Source: GCA-002708315 sp963676635
GTDB lineage: Bacteria > Bacteroidota > Bacteroidia > Bacteroidales > F082
Assembly: GCA_963676635.1 (NCBI GenBank)
Contig: OY781105.1
Location: forward strand, 4,092,001 to 4,156,000
Reading direction: 5' to 3'
DNA: 64,000 nucleotides
Shown in pieces: positions 9,780 through 18,797 of the stretch (its first letter is position 1; each line of letters begins with the position of its first letter). A program made the translations under genes and the position numbers. The notes under the pieces are model-generated. The model was not told the origin of the DNA, did no database searches, and worked only from the letters and a program-made list of their open reading frames with translations.

Positions 9780-10401
9780 AAATACTGACATACTTGACAA
9801 TGGGCGGAAACTGCCGGTTATGGAGCAGTTTTATACGCTGCAGGGTGAAGGATACAATATGGGTAAGGCAGCTTATTTTGTTAGAATTGGTGGTTGTGAT
9901 GTAGGATGTGCGTGGTGCGATTCAAAGGAGTCGTGGAACGCTGATTTGTTTCCTCCTGTTAGCGTGGAAAGCGTTATCGATAATATTAAGGCTAATAATG
10001 CTAAAACAGTTGTAGTTACAGGTGGGGAACCATCAATGTATCCTCTTGATTATTTTACAACAAGGTTGTTGGAAGAAAATATTACTTCAATGGTTGAAAC
10101 ATCAGGGTCGCATATTCTTACCGGGAAATGGGATTGGATTTGCCTTTCTCCAAAGAAGTACTCACCACCAAGAGGTGATGTTTATAAAAGAGCCAATGAA
10201 TTAAAAGTAATTATTGAAAAGGAAGCAGATATTGAATGGGCCGAGAAAAATGCTGCTTTGGTTAATGAAGGAACTATGCTTTATCTTCAGCCTGAATGGA
10301 GTGTTTCAGAAAAGATTATGCCAGTTATTACTGAATATATAATGAAAAACCAGCAGTGGATTATTTCATTACAGAGCCATAAATATATGGGTATACCATA
10401 G
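9772..10401 (+). CDS. queE: 7-carboxy-7-deazaguanine synthase QueE (radical SAM)
   Basis: QueE converts 6-carboxytetrahydropterin to 7-carboxy-7-deazaguanine on the way to queuosine in tRNA. The ATG at 9772 gives a 209-residue protein and overlaps the previous stop by 8 bp; a TTG at 9763 is a weaker alternative. FYTLQGEG and GGCDVGCAWCDSKESW are visible, giving the CxxxCxxC iron-sulfur motif at C42/C46/C49. TGGEPSMYPL is the SAM-binding GGE motif. The family is small and this length is normal. The next 600 bp hold no housekeeping gene. Confidence 0.93.
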   Translation: MTENTDILDNGRKLPVMEQFYTLQGEGYNMGKAAYFVRIGGCDVGCAWCDSKESWNADLFPPVSVESVIDNIKANNAKTVVVTGGEPSMYPLDYFTTRLLEENITSMVETSGSHILTGKWDWICLSPKKYSPPRGDVYKRANELKVIIEKEADIEWAEKNAALVNEGTMLYLQPEWSVSEKIMPVITEYIMKNQQWIISLQSHKYMGIP

Positions 10402-10440
10402 TATATTTTACTCTAAGATATTATATGCCTAACCCATACT

Positions 10441-10843
10441 GACATAATATTATATGTCTCTTTCCATAAACAGTTTTTATTAATTACCTGTGCAGACATA
10501 ATATCTTATGTCTCTTTTCACAACACATTTTATATCATAATACAAAAGATATTAATATTATGATACGTATTAAACACAATTCTCATACGTATGAAATACA
10601 ATTATGATACGTATTAAACACAATTCTCATACGTATGAAATACAATTATGATACGTATTAAACATAATCCTGATGCGCATCAAAACTAATCCTGATGCGC
10701 ATGAGAAACAATCCTGATGCGCATGAGAAACAATCCTGATGCGCATCAAAAAGCATTCTGATGCGCATCATAACATTAATTCCACAAAAAGAATTATATT
10801 CTTACACATGTATTAACATAATATCTTATATCTCTTTGCATAA
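10441..10843. repeat. Three copies of a ~28-bp inverted-repeat element around the 22-bp array
   Basis: Near-identical short elements lie at 10441-10470, 10495-10522 and 10815-10843. Each has a core ACATAATATnTTATnTC followed by TCTTTnCAnAA. The middle copy is a perfect hairpin, GACATAA / TTATGTC with a TATC loop. Two copies lie left of the palindrome array (10563-10768) and one lies right of it, all in the same orientation. No coding potential is seen. They may be a small mobile repeat or protein-binding sites. Confidence 0.7.
10563..10768. repeat. Ten-unit, exactly 22-bp-periodic array of palindromes
   Basis: Eight-base palindrome cores start at 10563, 10585, 10607, 10629, 10651, 10673, 10695, 10717, 10739 and 10761, every 22 bp without exception. 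The first five cores are ATACGTAT and alternate between two flank types, giving a 44-bp higher-order unit. The last five are ATGCGCAT. Several extend to perfect 12-bp palindromes, TCATACGTATGA and TGATGCGCATCA. Linkers are A-rich and variable. The spacing is about two helical turns, so all cores face the same side of the DNA. There are no spacers of CRISPR type and no ORF. Confidence 0.9.
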
Positions 10844-11003
10844 AAGATGTTAAACCTCTACAATCTCTATCCCCTTTATGAGCAAGGTACCCAGCTTCTT
10901 AAACAAAAAAATCAGGTAAAGTATGGAGATTTAAAAAGATTGTACTACATTTGTGATGAAAATTCTTTTGATTACACTCAAACAACATTAAAATTCAGAA
11001 AAC

Positions 11004-11570
11004 ATGATGAACTTTAACAGATTTATATTAGTTTGTTTAATAGGAAGCCTTATCATTTTAGGATGTAAAGAAAGGTGTGTCGATAGTGATAATTCCAATA
11101 ATAGCGATGTATTAAAAACAACAGTTGCACATTTTAACACAGTTATTGCAACAGTTGATAGTAATAATGGTATTGTATTTTCAAGTAACATTGGAGATAT
11201 GATCAGTAATTGGGAAACGGAAATCAATTATTCAGAAATAAATGTGGATTTTGACGATTACTTCATAGAGCAGAATAATAGTAAGTATTATATTATTGCT
11301 AAAGACTCTACTTCAAATTCAACATCTGCCGTTGAGTTAGTATTGGAAAATGGAAGTTTTTATGAAAGATCTTTCCCAGGACAAACTGTTACCTCTCCTC
11401 CATTGGGAGAAACATGTACTTGCTCAGGTTGCGAAAGCACTGGTCCTGGTACTGGAAAAGAATGCCAACCAAGAGGCGATGACGGAGGATGGTATTGCAC
11501 AGACTGTTCACAAGGAACTTGCACAAAATCTGTAACCTTTAAAGTTGGTGGCGGATTAATTGCAATATAA
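11004..11570 (+). CDS. Putative lipoprotein with Cys-rich C-terminus, unknown function
   Basis: The 188-residue protein starts with a lipoprotein signal (hydrophobic residues ~7-19, lipobox LGC near residue 21), so it is probably envelope-anchored. The middle is Ser/Asn/acidic rich with no recognised domain. The last ~55 residues contain a cluster of eight Cys (TCTCSGCESTGPG, ECQPRGDD, WYCTDCSQGTC) resembling a small disulfide or metal-binding module. It is followed by a Gly-rich hydrophobic end (VGGGLIAI). ATG codons at 11004 and 11007 are equivalent. Its neighbours are a repeat array and a broken Fic gene, an accessory setting. I do not recognise the family. Confidence 0.65.
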   Translation: MMNFNRFILVCLIGSLIILGCKERCVDSDNSNNSDVLKTTVAHFNTVIATVDSNNGIVFSSNIGDMISNWETEINYSEINVDFDDYFIEQNNSKYYIIAKDSTSNSTSAVELVLENGSFYERSFPGQTVTSPPLGETCTCSGCESTGPGTGKECQPRGDDGGWYCTDCSQGTCTKSVTFKVGGGLIAI

Positions 11571-11574
11571 AATT

Positions 11575-11886
11575 ATGTTTTGCAAGTACTTCATTAATTA
11601 TATGAAAATTAAAACCTTCATTTATTCGTCTTTCATCAATCTCTTTTTCATAATACTTGTCGATATCAATAGGTTGAATGACCTGATAAGCGGGAGAAAT
11701 TAAATATCTGGTTCCTTTTCCTTGTCCTTTTGTTGAAATATAGTTTAATGAAAGTAAATCAGTTAGTAATCTTTTTATAGTTGCATAACTTACCGATTAG
11801 TTTATGTTATCAAAAATTTCTTTTGATGAGCATTCTCCGGCTTTTTGGATGAATTCTATTATTCGTTTTTCTCTTGAATCAATCAT
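11575..11886 (-). pseudogene. Fic-family protein N-terminus, broken and truncated
   Basis: Reading the minus strand from the ATG at 11886-11884 gives a winged-helix start (MIDSREKRIIEFIQKAGECS, then SKEIFDNIN). An in-frame TAA follows at 11799-11797 (codon 30). The same frame then continues SVSYATIKRLLTDL and KGQGKGTRYLISPAY, with DIDKYYEKEIDERR. This is the N-terminal wHTH-linker of a common Bacteroidota Fic-domain family. The catalytic Fic core is absent: the frame runs into the antisense of the lipoprotein gene near 11575. It is therefore a relic with a nonsense mutation and a 3' deletion. The family call is from memory. Confidence 0.6.
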
Positions 11887-12081
11887 GAAATTTGTTTTAG
11901 CTCACAAATATATGAAATTAAGCTCAATTCTGACATTTTATGAGCTGTATTCCGATTTATTATGAGCTACAACGGTAATTCGATAAGTAGCCAATAAATA
12001 GCACGACTCCCTCGACGTGTATCTTGTACACACACTCATAATAGTGAATCAGGGGGAAGGTTGACTGACGTTATTTGTTTA

Positions 12082-13491
12082 TTATTGTGCTTTGTGATTA
12101 CTTAGAAGCTCAATAAACCTGCTTTCATCGCAAAGGCCGGGTATTATTTTAGTTAATTCGGAATGGTCTTCGTAATTTAATTTAAGAGCATTTTCAATAA
12201 AATAATAGGCTTGCTGTACTTTACCAGATATATACAGATAAGCTGCAAGCCGGTACCACAGTAAAGCATTTTCTTTATTTTCCCTTAAAGCCTGTTCAAT
12301 AGTATCTATAGCCTGATCCATATCATCAGTTGCTCTGTAGCATTCTGATAAGTCAATCCATACATTAATTTTAGTCTCTCCTTCTGAAGAAACAATATCT
12401 TCCAGATACTTAATAGCAGTACCGAAATTTTCCAATGACATATGTATTTTGGCTACTTCAGCTTTGTTCTCATTATTCTCAGGAGCGAGCTCAATGGCTT
12501 TGTTATAGTAGTTTAAGGCTACAATCAGTTCACCTTTAGCCTTGTTTACTCTGCCAAGGCCAGCCCATGGATCAGGATGTCGTTCACCAATTTCAATTGC
12601 TTTCTCGAAATGATACGCAGCTTTCTGATAGTCGTTCAAACTTTCATATGATTCACCAATATAACAATGAGTAATAGTTTCCGGAGATTCATACTTAAAT
12701 GTTTCTTTGTAGTTCTCAATAGCTTCAGCATATTTACCCATACTCGATAGAGAGTTGGCTATGTTAAAGTATGCACTGGAAAACTTTTCGTCGATGGCAA
12801 GGGCAAACTCATAAGCTTCGATAGCCTTTTCATACATATCTTTTTGATTGTAGAAAATTCCAAGGTTGAACCATCCTATTTTAGAGTACGGATGCTCATC
12901 GATAAACTCACTGAAGAATGATATTGCTTCATCTTCCTTTTGTGTTATATCAAAGAAGAAAGCAATTTCATGAATGAGATTTTCGGATTCGGGCTTAATC
13001 TGCAGAGCGTTTCTCAGACTGAGAATAGCGTTTGGATAGTCGTCCATATTCTCATACTCAAATGCAATTGCCGAATAAAGTTCTTCAGGGTTTTCTGAAA
13101 GCTCAAGGGCATTCTCATACTGTTCTATAGCCAGTTCAGGTTTTTCCATCTGGCTATATATTTCTGCTTTACTGATAAATGTTTCTTCGTTGGCAGGCTC
13201 AATAAGTTCCAGATAGTTGAGTGTTTCCAAAGCGGCGTAGAAGTCGCCGTTAAGAGCCATTAATCGGGCACTCTTTATTTTTAAACCCGGCTGTGAAGGA
13301 TGCAGTTGAAGGGCAAGATCAATAGCAATCTTTGCTCTGTCCAGAATATGAAAATCCAGATAGTAATCAATAATAGCCTCAAATTCGTTGGAATCGAAGA
13401 AGTGACTACCATTTGACTTAACCATTTCTTCAAACCTGGAAATAAGCTCATCAACATTTAATTCATCATCCCATCCAAAGTCATCATCCAT
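12082..13491 (-). CDS. Tetratricopeptide-repeat protein
   Basis: The 469-residue acidic cytosolic protein has no signal peptide and starts MDDDFGWDDELNVDEL. From about residue 50 to the end it consists of consecutive TPR helices, roughly ten to eleven repeats. Typical pieces are YDKA-like turns such as AIEAYEFALAIDEKFSSAYFNIANSLSSMGKYAEAIE. TPRs form a superhelix for protein binding; the partner is unknown. It lies 129 bp downstream of lepB on the same strand. Confidence 0.88.
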   Translation of the reverse strand: MDDDFGWDDELNVDELISRFEEMVKSNGSHFFDSNEFEAIIDYYLDFHILDRAKIAIDLALQLHPSQPGLKIKSARLMALNGDFYAALETLNYLELIEPANEETFISKAEIYSQMEKPELAIEQYENALELSENPEELYSAIAFEYENMDDYPNAILSLRNALQIKPESENLIHEIAFFFDITQKEDEAISFFSEFIDEHPYSKIGWFNLGIFYNQKDMYEKAIEAYEFALAIDEKFSSAYFNIANSLSSMGKYAEAIENYKETFKYESPETITHCYIGESYESLNDYQKAAYHFEKAIEIGERHPDPWAGLGRVNKAKGELIVALNYYNKAIELAPENNENKAEVAKIHMSLENFGTAIKYLEDIVSSEGETKINVWIDLSECYRATDDMDQAIDTIEQALRENKENALLWYRLAAYLYISGKVQQAYYFIENALKLNYEDHSELTKIIPGLCDESRFIELLSNHKAQ

Positions 13492-13620
13492 AAAGCAAAC
13501 TTTCCCTGTTATTTAAGTTCTGCGCAAAAGTAATACCTTTTTTCTGAAGGTAAGGTTTAATAAGGATTAATTTATCAACGTGTTATTAGCCTGTTTAATA
13601 AATTAATAGCAAGTGTTATG

Positions 13621-15135
13621 CTAATGTACGCTTGAGAATAGCCTGTTCCATCGGATTTTTCCGTTGAACCAACTTTTGTTTTTATCCAGTGAAAGCCAGA
13701 TAAACTCTGGTCTGCCAACAATGTGGTCTTCTGGAACAAATCCCCAATAACGTGAGTCAGCTGAGTTATGCCGATTATCGCCCATCATCCAGTAATAGTC
13801 ATAAATGGGAGTATAACTGTTTGTTTTTTCACCATTTATGATAATATCGTTACCAGAGACAACAAGGTCATTCCCTTCATAGGTTTTAATAAGCCTATCA
13901 TAAATAGGAAGGTTCTCAATAGTAAGGTTGATAGGAACTCCTTTGGCGGGAATGTAAAGCGGACCAAAGTTATCACGGTTCCATGGATAATCTTTACTGT
14001 TAGGGAAGATATCAGCATTCCATACACCTGCACTGTCGTTGGAAACAGTTACAGATTTAACTATGGGTAGACTGGCAATAGCATCACTGGCTTCTTCGGT
14101 CATCATAAATATAAACTCACCTGGTTTGTTGGATCTGAAAGTCTCGGTAATATCATATTCATCCAGAATCTTTGGATTTATACTGCTTCCATTGGTAACA
14201 ACAGAATACTGGTATTGTAGCTTTTCAGGATTTTCAGCCTTTTTACCATCAATATACACCTGACGATCAACAATTGTCAAGGTATCTCCGGGCAGTCCAA
14301 TACATCTCTTTACATAGTTCTCACGTTTATCAACAGGTCTTACAACGATATCTCCAAAGTTTCTTTTATCAGTCCAAACTCGCTTACGCCCATACTCTTT
14401 AACAAGCTTGTAGTAGCTAACATTGCTCTGGAATCTTGTTGAAACTGTATCCCCGGCAGGGTAATTAAACACAACAGCGTCATTATGCTCAACATCTTTT
14501 AATCCTGCAAAACGGTGATAAGGCAGTGTTATCCATTCCAGATATGATTTAGTGCTTGTTGTTAACGGCAAAGTATGGTGTACAAAAGGAAAAGACAAAG
14601 GAGTGTTAGGTGATTTAGGGCCGTAAGTTATCTTGCTTACAAAGAGATAATCACCTACGAGTAGAGATTTCTCCATGGAAGAAGTTGGGATTGTATATGC
14701 TTCCAGTAGAAAGGTTCTTATAATTGTTGCTGCAACAACAGCAAATATGATGGCATCGACCCATTCACGTGTAAATGATTTTTTGCGCTTTACTCTGTCT
14801 TTTGGATCAATATATTTCTCATTTTTTGAGAATCCCAGTATGGGTAAGTAAATAATAGGTACTACTACTGCTACAAACTGTTCCCATAACGCAAATTTGT
14901 TAAAGCATTTGGCAATTTCAACGAGAATCAGCATGTACATAAACACATTCAGGAAAGGTACAAACAGCAATATCATCCACCACCAGGGCTTTTTGATTAT
15001 CTGTAAAAGGATATATAAGTTATAATAGGGGATAAATGCTTCCCATCTTTTTCTTCCGGCTTTATCGAATATTCCAATTGCGAATATAGTTGGAATTGTG
15101 AATAATAACGGGAGTATTAATATCAATTTAATCAT
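13621..15135 (-). CDS. lepB: Signal peptidase I, long Bacteroidota form
   Basis: LepB cleaves Sec and Tat signal peptides at the outer face of the inner membrane. The 504-residue protein has two or three N-terminal TM segments with a DUF5684-like region (FIPYYNLYILLQIIKKPWW). A third TM anchor lies near 128-145. The catalytic Ser/Lys dyad is visible: IPTSSMEKSL gives Ser153 and NYVKRCIGLPGD gives Lys276. The family box MMGDNRHNSADSR is near the C-terminus. An insertion of ~150 residues between boxes makes it longer than the ~320 residues of E. coli LepB, as is usual in this phylum. The many exported proteins in this window are its likely clients. Confidence 0.95.
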   Translation of the reverse strand: MIKLILILPLLFTIPTIFAIGIFDKAGRKRWEAFIPYYNLYILLQIIKKPWWWMILLFVPFLNVFMYMLILVEIAKCFNKFALWEQFVAVVVPIIYLPILGFSKNEKYIDPKDRVKRKKSFTREWVDAIIFAVVAATIIRTFLLEAYTIPTSSMEKSLLVGDYLFVSKITYGPKSPNTPLSFPFVHHTLPLTTSTKSYLEWITLPYHRFAGLKDVEHNDAVVFNYPAGDTVSTRFQSNVSYYKLVKEYGRKRVWTDKRNFGDIVVRPVDKRENYVKRCIGLPGDTLTIVDRQVYIDGKKAENPEKLQYQYSVVTNGSSINPKILDEYDITETFRSNKPGEFIFMMTEEASDAIASLPIVKSVTVSNDSAGVWNADIFPNSKDYPWNRDNFGPLYIPAKGVPINLTIENLPIYDRLIKTYEGNDLVVSGNDIIINGEKTNSYTPIYDYYWMMGDNRHNSADSRYWGFVPEDHIVGRPEFIWLSLDKNKSWFNGKIRWNRLFSSVH

Positions 15136-15427
15136 AATTTAGTTGTATTATTTCAGCTTGCAAAATACTATCAATATTTTTAATATGCAGTTAATTAATG
15201 TTAATTGGAGTCTGGCTAATGCAGGCCTCAATTAGCAGTTGCAAAAATAATAATAATTATAAAGTATGAAGACTTAATGTTTTGAGTTTTGAGTTTGTTT
15301 TGGGGAGATATATTGCTTATGTGTTTACAGTTGTGTTGAGCACTATGGCTGTATAAGGCATGAAGCAATATGGAGAATGGATGGGATTACCGTATAAATG
15401 AGTGCATCATAGACAGATACTTAAGCA

Positions 15428-16024
15428 TTAGCATACCAGTGATGCTTCAACCATATTGTCCTCGAAATGAAGTACAGATTCCAGTTTCTTTCGAAGAGAG
15501 CTTTTTGCCCTGCTTAATTGGGATTTGGATGTGTTTATGGAAATGTTCATCATCTCGCTTATTTCCTTATGAGTATAACCTTCTATGGTGTTTAAGTTAA
15601 ATACTGTTTTGTAACCATGAGGGAGCTGACGTATTAATGCAAGAAGCTCTTCATGAGACATCATCGCAATTACTTCGTTGTCATTAGGAAATACATTAAA
15701 AGTAATGTCAGGGTCAACTTCATTGTTGATCAGATTTTTCTTTTTATAGAAGTTAAATGCAGTTGTTATCATAATTTTCCTTATCCAACCTTCAAAAGAA
15801 CCTTTGCCGACATAATCTTTTAAGTACTTGAATACTTTAATAAAGCCTTCCTGGAGAATATCTTCTGCATCAGTGTTGTTTTTGGCGTACCTTAAACATA
15901 TACCATAGGCAAGCTTTGAATATCTTGAATATAAATCAGACTGAGCTACCGGATTGTTGTTATGGCATTCATCTAATAATGCATTTAGTAACATGGTTTC
16001 CTTTTGATGATTGTTGTGTGACAT
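15428..16024 (-). CDS. ECF-type RNA polymerase sigma factor
   Basis: The 198-residue protein has sigma region 2 (YSRYSKLAYGICLRYAKN, DAEDILQEGFIKVFKYL) and region 4 with a helix-turn-helix (EGYTHKEISEMMNISINTSKSQLSRAK). It lacks regions 1 and 3, which defines the extracytoplasmic-function group. No anti-sigma factor of FecR type is adjacent. The next gene on the same strand upstream (16214-18004) is a TPR-membrane-HTH regulator. The target regulon cannot be read from the sequence. Confidence 0.9.
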   Translation of the reverse strand: MSHNNHQKETMLLNALLDECHNNNPVAQSDLYSRYSKLAYGICLRYAKNNTDAEDILQEGFIKVFKYLKDYVGKGSFEGWIRKIMITTAFNFYKKKNLINNEVDPDITFNVFPNDNEVIAMMSHEELLALIRQLPHGYKTVFNLNTIEGYTHKEISEMMNISINTSKSQLSRAKSSLRKKLESVLHFEDNMVEASLVC

Positions 16025-16213
16025 AGACAGTTGTATTGCTATTACGCCAACAAAAGTAAAATCAATGTTAAGATAGCATTAATTTTGTTCTTCTACACCA
16101 CTTCTACAAATGCGAATTTGGAATCATTATAAATAGTGTAGTTTCTACAAGAAAGTCAATAAAGAACAGTAAGACAATAATATATAAATTATAACACTAC
16201 TACACTCTGCTAA

Positions 16214-18004
16214 TTATATATTTAACAGGTACTCATTTAGGTTATTTTTGTTCTCCAGATTACATTTTTTTCTAAGGCGGTATCTGCTCATCTCAACAGC
16301 CTTTACAGAGATGTTATTCAGTGTAGCAATTTCTTTTGTGCTGAGGTTTAGACGCAGCAGTGCACATAGTCTTTTTTCATTATTGGTTAGTTCGGGATGT
16401 TTCTGCTTTAAGTTGTGAAAGAAGTCGCTGTATGCAACATCTACTTTATTTTGAAACTCTTCTACCTCTTGTGTAAGATGCAGGCTTTGTTGAATATGAA
16501 GAGAAAGTTCCTTTATTTTTTTATTCATTTCCCTGTCTGTGTTACTGGAAAGTTTATTTAGATCACTTTTCAGTTGTTTTAGTATATCATTTTTTTGTAC
16601 AAGGTGCAGTGCAAAATTAATAAGGTCGTTATCTTTACTTTTAAGCTCAACCTTTAGCAGTTCGCGTTGTGTTTCAAGCAGCTGTCTGTCTTTTATATTA
16701 GCCAGTTTTTGCTTTCTTATTCTAGACCTTAATCTGATTATAGCAATGGCTGTTAATCCTAGCAGGATAATACCTATGGCTACAATAAGGTTTTGCTTCA
16801 GAGTGGAGATTTCCTTTTCATTCTCAAGAATCTCTATTTCTGAATCACGTATTTGAATCTCTTTTTCCTTAATGCTTCCCAGAAATTGTGTTTTAAGGTC
16901 AAAAAGCTCATCCGACATTTGTTTTTTTATGATTGAGTCATTGTATTGGGCATAAATCCTGAGAAATCTCAGAGCGGTCTTGTATTGTCTTTTCTTTTCA
17001 AATACTGAGCTTAATCCAAGGGCTGATCTTTTAATATCCTCCCATTTATCATGTTCGTATGCGTTGTTATATGCTTTCTGGTATGCTGAATTTGCCCCGT
17101 CTATATCATTGGCTTTAAGATGTTCGTCGGCTATCAGGGAGTAAAGTGCAGATTGTCCTTCAACATCATTTACCTTTGAATAGTCCTCAAGGCTTTTATT
17201 GTAGTACTCAAATGCTTTATCCTGATCGTTATTGAGACTGTATATCAGACCTATGTTCTTGTAATTAACAGCCATAAATCCGTAATTATTTGTTTTTTGG
17301 TTGTAGTCCAGACTTTCCATATAATATGACATGGCATTGGTAAGGTCACCTTGGGAGCGATATATATTACCTATATTATTAAGTGCTTTGGCAATTCCCG
17401 TATCATATCCGGCATTCTCAAAAATATGTAATGCTTCTCTGTAATAGTAGTTAGCTTCATCGTTATTTTTCTGACCGTAAAATACGTTACCGATATTATT
17501 ATAAGCTTCGGCAATGGGTATCTTTTTATTAATAAGGACAGCGTAATCCAACGATTTTCGGTGATAAAACAGTGCTTTCTCTGTGTTGAAATTGTTATCG
17601 AAATAGAGTACTCCAAGGCTTCCGTAAATGGTGGATAATTTCTCAATATCTTTTAGCCTTTCATATATATTGGCACTTATAAGATAGTAATTAATAGCCG
17701 GTTGGATATTGTTGGTTTTATCATAGAGTTCACCCATTAACTCATTAATGCATCCACATGCTGTGTCTGATTGAATTTTATTAGCTAACCGGAGTGCTTT
17801 TCTGTTGTAATCAATGGCTTTATCAATGGAAACATCTTTTAGTTCCTTTGCCAGTTCATAATACAGATATACTTTATCCAAACTGTCATTAGTAAGAGAC
17901 AATTTCTGTTCAAGATCAATAATGCCATTTGTTTGTCCTGATAACAATACTGGTGTTGTCAGTAGTATTAAGAGTATTGATATTTTAAATTGGTTAAGGC
18001 TCAA
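16214..18004 (-). CDS. Membrane-bound TPR regulator with LuxR-like HTH
   Basis: The 596-residue protein has a signal peptide (residues 5-23). About eight TPRs (~45-350) are predicted to be periplasmic. A single TM helix lies at ~405-424, then a basic coiled coil, then a C-terminal LuxR-like helix-turn-helix at ~535-585 (LTNNEKRLCALLRLNLSTKEIA, KAVEMSRYRLRKK). The topology suggests an envelope sensor that binds DNA while still in the membrane. This architecture is common in Bacteroidota; ligands are mostly unknown. An ECF sigma gene lies downstream and two small membrane proteins lie upstream. Confidence 0.85.
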   Translation of the reverse strand: MSLNQFKISILLILLTTPVLLSGQTNGIIDLEQKLSLTNDSLDKVYLYYELAKELKDVSIDKAIDYNRKALRLANKIQSDTACGCINELMGELYDKTNNIQPAINYYLISANIYERLKDIEKLSTIYGSLGVLYFDNNFNTEKALFYHRKSLDYAVLINKKIPIAEAYNNIGNVFYGQKNNDEANYYYREALHIFENAGYDTGIAKALNNIGNIYRSQGDLTNAMSYYMESLDYNQKTNNYGFMAVNYKNIGLIYSLNNDQDKAFEYYNKSLEDYSKVNDVEGQSALYSLIADEHLKANDIDGANSAYQKAYNNAYEHDKWEDIKRSALGLSSVFEKKRQYKTALRFLRIYAQYNDSIIKKQMSDELFDLKTQFLGSIKEKEIQIRDSEIEILENEKEISTLKQNLIVAIGIILLGLTAIAIIRLRSRIRKQKLANIKDRQLLETQRELLKVELKSKDNDLINFALHLVQKNDILKQLKSDLNKLSSNTDREMNKKIKELSLHIQQSLHLTQEVEEFQNKVDVAYSDFFHNLKQKHPELTNNEKRLCALLRLNLSTKEIATLNNISVKAVEMSRYRLRKKCNLENKNNLNEYLLNI

Positions 18005-18056
18005 TTTGCGTAATTTGTTTAATACCGTTTACCGGAGAATCTGAATACAGACAGTA

Positions 18057-18341
18057 TTACTCATAAGGGTCAGTAGCAGGTATTACATAATATTCGCCAG
18101 TACGCGGGTCTTTGTAAAACTTGCTGTACCCGTTAATGCTTTCAAGATTTGCATCAACGCTTCCTTTTATAAATACGGTATTGTTTACGTCAACTTCTCC
18201 CATAACACGTATTGCTGAATCCGCAACAACTGTTTGAGGCCTTATACTTGGAAATACACCTGCATTTTGAAAAACTATAACCCACACGCCTATTGCTATA
18301 ATTACCAGACTAATCTTGATAAATCTTATGTTATGTTCCAT
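18057..18341 (-). CDS. Small membrane-anchored protein, unknown
   Basis: The 94-residue protein has one N-terminal hydrophobic helix (residues ~8-26, ISLVIIAIGVWVIVFQNAG) and a ~65-residue polar tail predicted outside the membrane. The tail (VRPQTVV-type and VDVNNTVFIKGSVDANL segments) may fold as a small beta unit. It lies 52 bp upstream of the TPR-HTH regulator on the same strand. I do not recognise the family. Confidence 0.6.
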   Translation of the reverse strand: MEHNIRFIKISLVIIAIGVWVIVFQNAGVFPSIRPQTVVADSAIRVMGEVDVNNTVFIKGSVDANLESINGYSKFYKDPRTGEYYVIPATDPYE

Positions 18342-18470
18342 ATTATGTAGTTTTATAACCAGTGGGATTAATCCCGGTATTTACAAATTCAATATTCAAA
18401 AGTATTGATTTTGAATTTGAAATACAACAGAAATCCGGAAAAATAGCAGATTACCTTCGGTGCGTTTCTT

Positions 18471-18731
18471 TTATTCTGTTTTTAGTTCCTTAAACTGTGC
18501 TATTACCGGTGAACTATGATCGTGGTTATGTTTTTCGTTTTTATCATTTCTGCAGCTTCCGTCTCCCGGTGCTCCTGAACATGTACACCCAAGATTTTTT
18601 CCTGTGTGTGGGTCAACAGTTGAACACTGTTTCTTGAATTCGCCATCTTTCTTGACAAACATTTTGATTGCAATAGCTGCAAAAGCTATTCCTAGTAATA
18701 CTGCAGTTATAATTAAGAGTTTCAGATACAT
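18471..18731 (-). CDS. Small Cys-rich membrane or secreted protein
   Basis: The 86-residue protein has an N-terminal TM helix (residues 3-24). The exposed tail carries four Cys in QCSTVDPHTGKNLGCTCSG and GDGSC, then a His/Asp-rich stretch (EKHNHDHSS). The arrangement could bind a metal or an iron-sulfur cofactor; that is inference. Similar short proteins labelled 'membrane or secreted protein' are widespread in Bacteroidota. It has its own start on the minus strand, 129 bp from the gene below. Confidence 0.65.
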   Translation of the reverse strand: MYLKLLIITAVLLGIAFAAIAIKMFVKKDGEFKKQCSTVDPHTGKNLGCTCSGAPGDGSCRNDKNEKHNHDHSSPVIAQFKELKTE

Positions 18732-18797
18732 GTTTAGTTATTTTAATATTGTTGTTGCAAAAATACCTATTTTAATTATATGTTGCTATAAAATTTA

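Noticed and set aside
10563..10768. CRISPR array
   Set aside because: The units are contiguous 22-bp palindromes with similar linkers; there are no unique spacers of constant length and no cas genes nearby.
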